The notes beneath the pieces were generated by a model. The model had not been told where the DNA came from. It saw only the letters and a program-made list of their open reading frames with translations, and ran no database searches. A stretch of 64,000 bases of DNA, from the NCBI RefSeq assembly GCF_041296385.1, contig NW_027184085.1, positions 2,052,501 to 2,116,500 on the forward strand, in the 5' to 3' direction. Both the position numbers and the translations under genes were made by a program. Numbering within the stretch: the stretch's first letter is position 1; each line of letters begins with the position of its first letter. Positions 38,443-49,299 of this stretch are shown piece after piece. Origin of the DNA: Aphelocoma coerulescens. Its lineage: Eukaryota; Chordata; Aves; Passeriformes; Corvidae.

Positions 38443-39459
38443 CTCAGCAGTCTGCAGTCTCCACCTAGAGCCCAGAACAGCCTCTACTCCGTGCTTGAGC
38501 CCATGCACAGGGTGTGCACGGGTCCCACCGCAGCGCAAAGCCCGCGCTCTGAACTCGGCTGTGCTTTTAGCAGGCAGCAGCAGCTCGGCCACGAGTGATC
38601 CTGACACTCTTCACCACCAACCTGCTTGAGCACGAGGAGCCTCTGCTGGGTCCCACCACCACTGGGAGATGCCCAGGGCATCCACTGCCCAGCAGAGACA
38701 ATGAGACACCAAGTACCATCCCTGTGGTCCCATCATGTGCTGGAGCACAGGCTGGTCCCCACTGTGGCCTCAAAATCTTGGCCGCTCTGAGGTGAAAAGG
38801 AGCCAGGAGAAACCACACACTAATTTATGGAGTAAAGGTGATGGCTGTTTTTTCACAACACACCTGAGCATTGTAGAGGTATAAGGTATAAAACCTTACC
38901 AGAACACTGAATTAAAGTCAAATGCACCAATCTTTAAACCCTAAGGGATTTTTTTTAGAAAATCAGTCCTGCTTCCTATCAAACTCCCAACTGCACGATG
39001 CACTGCTAGTCTAATTTAAACACCTCTCCTGTGCAGAGCCATGAATGTGGCTGCACTGGGCAGACTCCAGACCCCAGTAACCTGCAGAGCACTGGGGACA
39101 AACCCCTTGCCATCCCCAGTGATGCCCACTGCTACATCAGTAGCCCTGTGGACACCTCTAGATGCAGCTCAACGTGATCCCCAAAACCCACCCCTGGCCT
39201 CAGACTGAGGACTGATGTGCAGTGCAAACCCACTGCTCATTTAATTTAGGGTCTGGATCAACTACTCCCAGCTCAGACAGCTCCTAGTGCTTGTGGGACA
39301 CATCTCCTGTCCCCATCCCCTCCTTCCTATCAGTGCAAAACTGCCTTTTTCTTTGTGCTCCGTTAAAACCTGACATCTTGGGCTCCACTAACCCCTCCCT
39401 CACCTCACCACCACCCTCCAAAGAGGTGCTGCCTGGTGCTCCCTGGCCCCCACCACGCT

Positions 39460-39825
39460 GCCTTGCCATGGAAAGGCCGCACAGCAGCCGGGTGCTTCCA
39501 ACAGCCCCCGTTCCGCTTGGGAGAAGTGGCAAGTTCAAAGCACGCAGCCGGACACTTAACCCAGGGCTCTCCAGTAACTCCCAGCCCCGCACGGGACCCG
39601 TGTGCCAGCGGCTCCTGGAGCCTGCCGTGGCCAAGCCCAGCGCTGTTACTACGGGCAGGGAGCTTGGCCGGGCTCGGGGTAAAGGCAGGGCCAGCTCGAA
39701 TTGATGCCCAGCCCTGCCCTTCACCTGCCGGCGCAGGCAGGCTGCCAGCCCGCTCCCCGGGCTCCCTCTCCTGCCTGCTGCCGACACTTGCACCGGCTGT
39801 GTTTGGCCCTGGATGACTGTGTGAA
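39460..39825. promoter_or_regulatory. Intronic CpG-rich patch (candidate regulatory island)
   Basis: By hand I count about 22 CpG in roughly 330 bp at high GC, a ratio far above the surrounding intron. No TATA box or clear start site is visible. Could be an intronic promoter, an enhancer, or only a GC-rich island. Inference from composition only. Confidence 0.35.
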
Positions 39826-39879
39826 AGAAGGGAAAAAAAACCACCCCCAGAACCATGTTAAGAATTAGAAAAAAAATTA

Positions 39880-40080
39880 CTAACATTTTAAGTTACAGAA
39901 TGCTAACATATGTCATAAGCAAATATATATATAATTATTATATAGATGTATAATTAATATATATATGCAATAAGCATATATATTAACATAGGAGCAAAGT
40001 AAGTAATTGAATACAAGAACGAAGTGATAAAAATGATACGATAATAAATAATAAAAATGGAATAATCAATACACGAAGGA
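39880..40080. repeat. TA-rich low-complexity block
   Basis: Interrupted (TA)n with TATATATATAATTATTATAT and ATTAATATATATATGCAATA, then AATAATAAAT-type sequence. It directly follows a CpG-rich patch, giving a sharp composition step. Confidence 0.8.
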
Positions 40081-41148
40081 ATTAGAGAATGTCTCCAGAG
40101 ACACAAGTCAAAACTTGTGGCAAAAAACAGGGAATGTGTCTCCTTTCCACTATTTTTCTCCGTGCCTGAGAGCAGGAGGACGCAGCAGCTGGGGATGCTC
40201 CTCAGAGCCACCCACGGGGCTACATTCCCTGTGCCCCTTCAAGCACTACATAGATATATGAGTGTGCACGAATTTAGAGCTGCCTTTGAATTCCCTGGGC
40301 ATACAGAAAATAAATCTCTTCAAAGCTACAAAAAGCTTTTGCTGGGGGGAGTCCCACTGTGATTTACAAAGGCAGGACAGTTTGATGTTTGATGCTCTGA
40401 TCAAGATCAGAAATGTAAGGGAAGAAAGGTTTCCGAGCTCTACGGGTTTCTGCAAACCCCTAAATGAAGGTGTCAACACAAGGGCAGCATCACTTGTTAT
40501 TTCTGTGCTTGTGCTAGGCTCCTGAGGAGCTGGCATCCATTCTGAGGTTCACCACCAAGATGTTCCTCATTTGCACAGAAGAGCTGCTTGGGCCAAGGAG
40601 GCTTTCCCCACTGAATCTCCACCTCACTGGGGGAAGAGCTCATCAACTCTTCTGGAGAAGAAACTAAAGGCTGCGATGTTGGCTCATCCACAGATCTGAG
40701 AGATGGATGTGGGGCTGCTCCGTGGAGCTGAGCTCACTGCTGTGGCATGTGAGACACACACCTGTATGGCCACATCTGTATGGCTTTAGGATCTGCTCCA
40801 GGGGCATTGGGACCTTTTTTCCCCCGTCTCTCAGTGAAGCAACCTCTCTGGTGTTTGCTGGGCAATGCCCTTTCAGAGACAAGTGGTACCACTGTTTTGT
40901 GTGCACAGACTGGGCCATCTGTACTTAAATTACATTAAAAACAGCCACGGAAAGAGGACTGATGGGTTTTTGCAGTCAGTGCTGGACATGGTGCACAGGT
41001 CAGATGCTCTCCAGCCGCACTTGGATCCTTCCTGCCTCCACCTCTGCCAAACCACAAACTGTTCTTCACCAATAATCATGTTGAGAAGGGAAAAAAATTT
41101 GCCTTTCAGCATTAACCATTAGTGTATTACTTAGAATAACGCAGAACA

Positions 41149-41215
41149 TCACAGAACCATTAGGGTTGGGAAAGACTTCTAAGATCATTGAGTCCAACCT
41201 ACTTCCACATCCCAG
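41149..41215 (-). mobile_element. CR1 LINE 3' tail fragment
   Basis: TCACAGAACCATTAGGGTTG, GGAAAGACTTCTAAGATC, ATTGAGTCCAACC: a short reverse-oriented CR1 tail. Its inner limit is unclear. Confidence 0.75.
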
Positions 41216-41654
41216 TTCCCACAGTATCCACCCAGTGTCTATCATTACAACTTAGAGCACCATGATGCTGAAAGGGCTGCTATCACTGGGAGGTTGTTTG
41301 CTCAGACTAAAAAGCCTAGAGGACAGGAAGAACTTCAGCTCATTTATCTCAAAACCTCATGCTCAGCTTGGCAAACACTTCACACCGCACCTACATTTAC
41401 TAAAGGGAATCAATCAACTCTCCAGTACCTCATGCCACAATGTCTACATCCCAAGAAATGCTTCAGCCTAAGTTCTCCTCTTCCATCCCCCACCTGGGAT
41501 GACAACAATGGATTTGTGGCCACTTTCCTGGTTGACCCCCTCTACAAATGGTCACACCAATCATCTCAAACCCAACCAAGGCCACTGAGACCCAAGTGCA
41601 ACCTCTGCCAAAACCCACACGATTAGTCTCAAGGGACTAGAGGGGAAGCATTGG

Positions 41655-42163
41655 AGGGGAAGCCATACAAGGAGGGGCTGAGGCCACTTGGTCTGTTCAG
41701 CCTGGAAACTGACTGAGGGGAGACTCATTGCAGTTACAGCATCCTTGTGAGGTGCAGAGAAGGGTCAGGCAGTGATCTCTGCTCCCTGTGACCAGGAACA
41801 GGACCCAGGGAATGGCTGGAGCTGTGTCAGGGAGGGTCAGGCTGGATATCAGGAAAAGGTTCTTCCCCCAGAGAAGGGTCAGGCAGTGATCTCTGCTCCC
41901 TGTGACCAGGAACAGGACCCAGGGAATGGCTGGAGCTGTGTCAGGGAGGGTCAGGTTGGATATCAGGAAAAGGTTCTTCCCCCAGAGGGTGCTGGGCACT
42001 GCCCAGGCTCCCCAGGGAATGGGCACGGCCCCGAGGCTGCCAGAGCTCCAGGAGCGTTTGGACAGCGCTGCCAGGGTTGTTGGGGTGCTTGTGCAGGGTC
42101 AGGGGTTGGAGTCCATGATCCTTGTGTGTCCCTTCCAGCTCAGGATGTTCTGTGTTTCTATGA
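41655..42163 (+). mobile_element. CR1 LINE 3' fragment with internal duplication
   Basis: CR1 copy from GAAGCCATACAAGGAGGGGC through CCCAGAGGGTGCTGGGCACT and GCTCCAGGAGCGTTTGGACA to the tail CAGGATGTTCTGTGTTTCTA. It contains a 114-bp tandem duplication (see 41756-41983) and stops about 100 bp before the 12-bp minisatellite. Confidence 0.85.
41756..41983. repeat. 114-bp tandem duplication, two copies
   Basis: Copies 41756-41869 and 41870-41983 differ at one base that I can see (CAGGCTGGATATC against CAGGTTGGATATC). Both edges fall in the pentamer CAGAG, pointing to a microhomology- or slippage-mediated event inside a CR1. Near-identity implies a recent duplication. Confidence 0.92.
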
Positions 42164-42264
42164 GGTTTCCACAACCAGAGCCAAGCACAGCACTGAACCA
42201 AGGAAGGGCCATTTCTGGGGCATCAAGAGGTTGCAGAGGGTGAAGAAATCCTCTGTGGGTGTGC

Positions 42265-43019
42265 AGCTGGGTAGGCAATAAGGAAAGCCATAGGATATGC
42301 ATTTGTGTGTGCAGCAGGGTAGGCATCAGGGTGTGCAGTAGGGTATTCATTAGGGTATGCCATAGAGAACATGCTAGGATTTACCATAGGGAAAGCATTG
42401 GGATATACCATAGGGTATTCATTAGGGTATGCCACAGGGTATCCAACAGGATATACAGTAAGGTAAATCATAATGTACGCATTTGGGTGTGCAACAGGGT
42501 AGGCATTAGGGTGTGCAACAGGATGTGTGTTAGGGAATGCATCAGGATATACCATAGGGAATGCTTTAGCATATGCTGTAGGGTATGCACTAGGGTATAC
42601 CATAGGGTATGCCACAGGGAATGCAATATGGTATGCAATAGGGTGTGCATTAGGATATACTACAGGATATGCCATGAGAAGTGTATTAAGGTATGTAATA
42701 GGGTTGAGGATATTCCATAGGAAGTGCATTAGGCTGTGTAAGAGGGTGTGGATTAGGATATACCATAGGCTTTGTCATAGGGAATGCATTAGGCTGTACC
42801 ACAAGATATTCACCAGGGAATGCCACAGGGTATCCGACACGATATGCACTGGGGTACACCACTGAGTATGCATTAGGGTGTAAATTTTGGGGTGCATTAG
42901 GGCGTGCAATAGGGTATGCCACGGAGTATCCTATGATGTATCCAGTGCAGCATGCCTTAGGGTATGCATTAGGGTGTGAAATGGGGTATACATTAGGGTA
43001 TGCCACAGGGCATCCAGCA
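42265..43019. repeat. 12-bp minisatellite, about 63 units, consensus near CATTAGGGTATG
   Basis: A long run of diverged 12-mers such as CATTAGGGTATG, CCATAGGGTATG, CAACAGGGTAGG, CATCAGGGTGTG and CCACAGGGTATC. Phase is kept over nearly the whole array, with one disturbance near 42705. Many units contain TTAGGG or TAGGG. Because 12 is a multiple of 3, long open frames arise on both strands, giving artificial tetrapeptide repeats (YPNA/YPVA-like on minus, RVCN/RVGI-like on plus). It is intronic in CTIF; no coding role is supported. Confidence 0.93.
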
Positions 43020-43145
43020 GAACCAGCCCTTCTCCTCTGGCACCAAGGCAATTCCATGTGCACGGATGCACCAGGCTCTGGCTGCAGGCCAGCGGGCTCT
43101 GCTGCTCTGTGTTGGGATGTTCATTGCGTGATTTCTAGTTTGTTG

Positions 43146-43165
43146 TTTTTTTTATTATTATTATT
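43146..43165. repeat. (TTA)n microsatellite
   Basis: T-run followed by about five TTA units, just past the minisatellite. Confidence 0.85.
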
Positions 43166-43666
43166 AAAAGAAGGTATCAGCCTTCTGTTTGATGTGCTGT
43201 TGGCCATGGTTGCCAAGGGGAGCAGTGTACAATTACAGCCCTAGTGATGTCCACTCTAATAATATACTTGGCTCTGCATAGCTCAGATGCAGACACAGCT
43301 CTGCTATAAAGAGCACGGTTGTTCCAGCAGAGGAGTACTCCAACTTATGTTACATGTGAAGGGTTTGCTTAACACCCCCCACTGAAAAAAAAAAAAAAAA
43401 AGAAGCCTAGGCATGCCAGTGAGTGAAACTATGACAAGCAAAAACCTCCTGCAGGAGACTTATTTTCAATGTATTAATGAAGAAGGTATTTCTAGAGGCG
43501 TGAAGAAACTGTGTATGTGTCCATAAGATGTTCTTTCATGTCCCCAGCCATCCAAGCTCCCTGGGCCCAGCTCACCCAGGTCCATCCCAAGGGCTCACAC
43601 AGCTCAAAATTGCTCTTGCTACCAAAAGACTAAACCAAACTCAATGAGGAGAAAATCAAACCCAAA

Positions 43667-43855
43667 TCACAGAACCACAGATTTGTTTACACTGGAAAAG
43701 CCTTCTAAGATCATCAAGTCCAACCATTCCCTCAGCACTGTCCAAGCCACTACTGACCCATGTCCCCAGGTGCCACATCCACACAGCTTTTAAATCCCCG
43801 CAGGAATGGTGCCTCTACCACTTGCTTGGGCAGCTGTGCCAGGGATGGACATCCC
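43667..43855 (-). mobile_element. CR1 LINE 3' fragment
   Basis: TCACAGAACCACAGATTTGT, CTGGAAAAGCCTTCTAAGAT, CATCAAGTCCAACCATTC, CAGGTGCCACATCCACACAG, then fades after GCTTGGGCAGCTGTGCCAG. Confidence 0.88.
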
Positions 43856-44504
43856 AGACACCAAATGATCTCCCCCAGTGCCAAGCTCCCACATGGCAGC
43901 TCTACCAGCTGTCCACCCCATGGCTCCACTTCCCACATCTCTTTTCCTGAGAGGTTGGCAGCACTCAAATTCAAGACTTAGCCAAGATTTTGGACCGAAA
44001 CACAGAGGGAGGGATAAATTCAAACCAGAGTTTTCGTCATGGATCCTCTTAAGAGCATGAAGTGGACCATGTTGGCTGTAGGGAAGCTCTTCAGAGGAGC
44101 TGCTGGCAGGGAGGGCGATGATGTGACAACACTCCCATGCTGCAGCTCTGGCATCTCTTTTGGGATCAAAACAAGTGCTCTGAGATTAGCTGTGAACATG
44201 TGCAACCCTTGAGCATGAGCACCTTGTCAACAGCTGAAAATAGAAGAGGAGCCAGGTTAAAAAGACAGTTTACTGCCTGTTTTGCAGGAAAAAAAACCCC
44301 TTGCTGCTTGTTTTAAAGTCCAGCACAACACAGGGACGCTGTCCATAGGTATAGGGATGCTCTCCTTAGGCACAACCACGCTGACAGGGCACCTCAGCGG
44401 GTTCACGCACTAATTCCGGAGGTGCTCTGGTGGGGGTGAGCTGTTGCCATCGCAGTCCTGAGGGAAAGGGACAAACAAGCCCCTACAAAACATGAGCATC
44501 TGCC

Positions 44505-44660
44505 GGGAGCAGATGGGGGGGCGAGCGGTGCAGCCCCAGGCGCCAGCAGCACGGGGAGGGATCACGCTGATCCCGATTTATCACACCCCGGCACAGTAAT
44601 TCCCCAGCTCGCCGGTGCCCAGCAAGCCGAGCTCCTTACGTCCGGGGATCAGATTAGTCT
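44505..44660. promoter_or_regulatory. Intronic CpG-rich patch followed by AT-rich unique sequence
   Basis: About 12 CpG in 150 bp (GGCGAGCGGTG, CTCGCCGGTG, TTACGTCCGGGG), followed by low-complexity-free AT-rich sequence. Candidate regulatory element, from composition only. Confidence 0.3.
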
Positions 44661-44834
44661 GAAAGGTGCTAGAGAGACACAAATCCTGCTCTGCAGCAAG
44701 CGTTTTATGAAAGGTTTACTTCTCTTTTTTAATTAACGGTAAATTATCTAGAAATGGCTGATGGAAAATATCTGATGGTGGAAGGGCCAGGATTACAGCT
44801 GGGTAATGTTGTAAGGTCAGTCATAGAAAAATAT

Positions 44835-45060
44835 GATTATAACATGAGTATGTAGGTATGTGTGTTTATATATGTATATATATGTGTGGGTATATATATG
44901 TGGATATATAATAATTGATATCAATGTATTAATATATCATACATCAATAGGATATTCACACTACTCCATAACATGACATAATAACCGATATGCCTTATAG
45001 ATACTGATAATGTATCGTATATCAATTCCAATATACCACATTGATATCGAGAATCAACCT
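44835..45060. repeat. TA/TG-rich low-complexity block with GATATC-like motifs
   Basis: (TATG/TATA)n at 44840-44910, then repeated GATAT/ATATC motifs (TTGATATCAATGTATTAATA, CCGATATGCC, CGTATATCAATTCC, CATTGATATCGAG). Confidence 0.7.
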
Positions 45061-46548
45061 CCTTATTTCACACCAAGGCAGCTGCAACGACTCTTTTGTG
45101 CCTCATACCTGGCTCTGTCTCCAGGCAGGGCTATCAGGCCTGAATGCCTCAAAAAATTCCTGGTTTAGGGCTTGACCGAAGTATTTATGATCTGTGTGAG
45201 TGCATCTGATTATTTTGTTGAGAAAACAAAACAGTGCTTGGAGAAATTCAAAATCCTTTACTATCAGAAAGGAAATGTTAAATTATTTAATTTCACACAG
45301 CACTTTGCTTTTGACCTGTAGTGATCTGTCACCTTTTGCCCCATCAAGACATTTATAAAAGATGTGCACTTTGGGGCTGAACAAATCCCTTTTGCATATT
45401 TCTCTGTGCCTCAGCACATGAACTCGGTCACCCACACACCCCACTCGCTCTTTGCACTTCATTCCTCCCCACAATGCTCCCATCACACTGTGACTGGCAA
45501 CACGTTCCTGAAAAGCACTTTCAGTCTCTCTGGAGGTAGGAGATATATTATTTATCCTACATTCATGCTGTGAAGAGCTGAATGTGAAGCCACTCAGTCT
45601 TGCACAGGATGCTGCAGTAAAAAATCAGTTTACTGGGTCTGTTCGCATGAGCGGAAATGCTGGGGCAAGAGAGTAAAGCAAACCGGAAGAGTCCTCCCAA
45701 ACCCAGGACTGCCATCAGAATCAGCTGTGGGCTAGCACCCTCCTGCTCCCTGGCCATCATTCCTGGGCTTTATTCTGGATTTCTTACATTGCTCGGCCTA
45801 ACAGGGGAAGATGCGAGAGTGACCTGTGATGGGAAGAGCAGGATGCACAGCAGGTTTAGAGCTCCCTCCAGCCCCTTGCTGCTAACTCTGGGACAGATTC
45901 TGTCTGCAATTTGTCTCATTCTGATTTATAATACCTTTGGAAATACTCATCTGGAAAAGATCACCACCTGATACAGGCAATGGGCAGATGTGTATGCTAC
46001 CCTAGGGCTTTGCAGCAGAGAGTGGGCACAGGGAGAGATGCTGGGTTTGATACGCACCCAGAGCAATGAGAGAAGCAAAGCTGGGCCAGTGATTGTGCAG
46101 AATTATCTGATACTGATTTTGACTATCTTATTTTACTCCTTATTTCCCTGCTTGCTGTGTTGCCACAAAGCCAACTCAAGGTACAGGCAGCCAGGCACAG
46201 CATCCAAGAGAGGATCTCCAACAAGAGCAACAAGAACAACAAGAAGATGAGTCAAAAAGTGAAGTGAGCAACAGACTTGTGTGGAGAGCAGAGAAATGAC
46301 ATGTGAGAAATGAACTGTATGTCCCACAGACAGATGTGTGTGAGGGAACAGCTGAATGGAAATGCACACTAAATTAAGAATGGAAATTCGTGGTTTCAAC
46401 TCTGTCTCCAGAGGCAGAAAATTGGAGGTGCATGTGACACCCTCCCAGAAAACAACCCCCCTCTCTGATGGTGGCACTGCAGTAGCACACACTCAGCAGA
46501 CCATAGGCAGTTGAGGACAGCCCTTTCTTCTCATCATCCAACATCATT

Positions 46549-46610
46549 ATAGAATCATCTAGGCTGGAAAAGATCTCCAAGACCACCAAGTCCAACCATT
46601 AACCTCACAG
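46549..46610 (-). mobile_element. CR1 LINE 3' tail fragment
   Basis: TAGAATCATCTAGGCTGGAA, AAGATCTCCAAGACCACC, AAGTCCAACCATTAACC: short reverse-oriented CR1 tail. Confidence 0.85.
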
Positions 46611-47231
46611 ACCAATTATCAGAGCCACTGCTTTTTTACCCCCTCTGCAACTTTGCTGTCACTGATGGTTTCGGAGCAGAACAACCAACCAGTTCTCCAC
46701 ATACCAATGAACAAGTCACCCAGAATAATGAGAAAATACACAATTATTTCAGTTTTGTTTGAAATCAGAAACCAGGAGCAAGCCCTTCAGCCAGCTGATG
46801 CAGCCAAAAGCCTGCTCAGGGACCATCTCGGTGTCTAAGACCATCAGGGACTTGTCTTGGTGTCACTGGTGCTGAGATGGACCCTTCACTCTAACAGCCT
46901 ACACTGAAAGACCCTCCCAGTTAATTTCTTTTCATGCCATGGGGATGCTGCCTCAAGCAACTGACTCATTACACAGACAGGCCCTGGTGTGAGATGCCAC
47001 AATTCCATGTAGAGTTCATGAAATAAGAATGAAGAGTACCTTGATAATGCCCTCAGTGTCACATTATCTAAGGTAACCATTAAAGATGTGCACAGACAAA
47101 ATAGGAGGTACACACCACGAACTCATAACCTGGGTTCAAAAGGAATTTGGTAACAGCTCAGCTCCAAGCATATGGTAAAACTAAGTGAGGTGATGCTACA
47201 GGCATCTGAACAGCCAACTTTATCTTATTAC

Positions 47232-47531
47232 CTGCAACATGTTGAGGAGCAGACTCCGGAATTTGGTTCCTTCCACCATGAAGAGGGCCATTTTGTCACA
47301 GAGCTTGGCTGCTGTGGAAGCAAAGCTGCGGTCTGTCACCGCTTTCTGGTAGATGGTCTTGACTATCTCCCCCAGCATCTCCTCAGAGTTGGTGGAGTTC
47401 TGGGCCTCCTCCATGAAGGTGGTAAGCTTGGAGTCAACATCACTGCTGTTGTTTCTCATGCTGTTGAGAATTTCAATTAATTTGTCCATTTTATTCTTTT
47501 CAGGGTCAGTGGTTTCCACTGTGACTTCGTC
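47232..47531 (-). CDS. CTIF: CTIF exon: start of the MIF4G domain
   Basis: 300-bp exon of exactly 100 codons, phase 0 at both ends. The acceptor AG is at 47533-47532 and the donor is GTAATAAGAT (47231 downward). The peptide starts DEVTVETTDPEKNKMDKL and ends in FRSLLLNMLQ. From about residue 15 it is the beginning of the MIF4G fold, a HEAT-like stack of alpha helices. Recognisable segments are KLIEILNSMRNNSSDVD, EEMLGEIVKTIYQKA and TAAKLCDKMALFMVEGTKF, almost identical to mammalian CTIF. In CTIF this domain recruits eIF3 through eIF3g. The acceptor is weaker than its neighbours, with purines (ACGGACCAG) directly before the exon. Skipping this exon would keep the frame but remove the first third of the domain. 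Confidence 0.96.
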
Positions 47532-49299
47532 CTGGTCCGTGAAAAGGGAAAGACAAGGCGTCTGTTACACAAGGAAAAAACAGATATATCAGCCCATGTC
47601 CTTGCACAAACAGCAAAAGGGAAAGGGGATTGGGAGGACATAAACAGAAAGAGAGAGAGAAAAGACAGAGCATCTTTTAGTGGCACAATGGTATAATCTC
47701 AGCATTGGAAAGCATAAGCGCATGCATCCTGCCCCAGAAATGTCCCCTTCCTCCATTTTCCACACACTTAATCCCAAAGTCCTACCCCCCAGCTCAGGGA
47801 GAAGATGTCCTTGAGTGTCCTGAGCCAGGATGCCAAAGTCTGACCACCCCAATTGCCTTTGGCATCCTGGACCAGTTTTTCTGGTGTCTGTGGCATCGTG
47901 ATGACGGACATTTTTTTCCCTCTCTTTAGAAAGTGCACTGTTGTTTGCAAAATGCTCAGACAACAGTCCCACAAAAATATCTACTTTATAATATATATTT
48001 AACAATGTAAATTGAGATCAAAGAAGTTACATGATCCCAGCATTCAAACGACTCTTGACTTTTCCATCTCTTGCCTGTTACACTTTCCACTTCTCATTAT
48101 TACCACAGAAATTATTGCTTCTTTTCAATGTTTTATTAAGCATTTGCCCCTTTTTCCTGGTGTCAGGCATGCATCCTGCTTGTTCTGCTCTGCTCCCTTC
48201 TACCCCTCCACCTCAATCTTATAATGTACTATACAGTACAAACCTATAGCAGTTTTTTGGACAAACCCAACTCCAAACAGCAGCTGGGAGTTGTCCAAGC
48301 CTTCCATCAGGAGACTGGTTGTGTTGACAACACCCACCCAAGAGTGGGTGCTGATGTGACTTTTATTCTTACAAGACTCTAAATTTTTGAGACGAGCCTT
48401 AAAACAAATACTCTGAAAGTCTCTACTATGCTCCCATTGCTTTAAAGAACATAAAAATAACTAACAAAATCTCTTACTCCCCCTCATGCCACTACCAGAA
48501 ATAGTAAATGCTCATGCATTCAAAGGTATACATTTCCAACATGCACTCCCATGGAATTGTATATGTTCAGGTTATTTTTGCTCTGTATTTTGGAAATCTC
48601 ATTAGAGATAACCCCATGGATGCTTTTTACAGTCTGACAAAAGAATCTCAGCAGAAAGAATCTGAGTTTCACAGGGAGCAAATAGAGATATCATCTCCAA
48701 ATTCCTCAGAAATCTGTGGCTGAATATTGTTTCCAGAAAGGATTTCTCCTCCGTCACTTGCATGCATACTTTTGTTATTGTTGGGTTGTTGGAAGGAAAG
48801 GGGGAGATAAGGGCATTTCAATTCATTGCAGAGATAAATGGGTATCAGCTTTAAAGCAGTGGAGTCCAACTATTCAGCACTCAAGAGTCAAAGTTTAGCT
48901 TTGTAGAGTTTAGGGATTTAGCTCTGTAGTCACAGAGAGACAAATTGCCTTTTTTAGACGTTTTTTAGCGAAGTGACTGAGCTCTTCACACCAGGAGGAA
49001 GCTCATGTGTGCACCAGCCTTCCCCCATGGAAAAGGGGAGAGTTCCCAGTCCTTGGAGAACTCAAGCTGGTAGCAACCTCAACCAAGAAATCAAACTCAG
49101 AGCCTCAATTCTGTCAATAAAAGGCCTCCTGAAGGAGCACAAAGACACCTCAAGAGAGGTGCTGACACTGGGGGATTAAGGTAAATTGGGAGCCTTGATG
49201 GTAAGGTCCCTTGAGCCCACCCCACCCTTTGTATGGAAAACAGCCAACAGATAGACTCTCAGAAAAAGAGAAACTCAACGTTTCCCCAAGAAATAATAC
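47532..49299 (-). other. CTIF intron (1768 bp)
   Basis: Short phase 0 intron between the linker exon and the first MIF4G exon. No CR1 or other repeat recognised; AT-rich in its centre (47940-48660). Confidence 0.85.

Larger units (their letters stand above)
26727..47231 (-). other. CTIF intron (20.5 kb)
   Basis: Phase 0 intron. 26727-32514 is unique sequence apart from an A/C-rich low-complexity stretch (28913-28987). 32515-36815 carries three minus-strand CR1 copies. 36816-41148 has a short GC-rich tandem repeat (38405-38442), a CpG-rich patch (39460-39825) and a TA-rich block (39880-40080). 41149-43019 is the CR1 plus 12-bp minisatellite complex. 43020-47231 holds a TTA microsatellite, two CR1 fragments, a second CpG-rich patch (44505-44660) and a TA-rich block (44835-45060). 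No embedded gene seen. Confidence 0.85.

Noticed and set aside
39284..39886. 200-codon minus frame
   Set aside because: Sits in GC-rich sequence with few stops by chance; no recognisable domain or supporting splice structure. Kept only as a CpG-rich patch.
41655..42163. Solo LTR of an endogenous retrovirus
   Set aside because: No TG...CA ends or poly(A) signal; the right end has CR1-type tail sequence (CCTTCCAGCTCAGGATGTTC then TGTGTTTCTATG), so CR1 fits better.
42223..42729. Long repetitive open frames on both strands as possible repeat-protein genes
   Set aside because: Produced by a 12-bp tandem repeat that is a multiple of three; both strands stay open equally and there is no conserved start context or unique domain.
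42265..43019. CRISPR array or true interstitial telomere
   Set aside because: No conserved repeat/unique spacer pattern, so not CRISPR. The period is 12 with variable flanks, so not a (TTAGGG)n array.
47660..47710. tRNA-like stretch (GGCACAATGGTATAATCTC)
   Set aside because: Superficial resemblance only; no cloverleaf, no B-box and no acceptor stem pairing.
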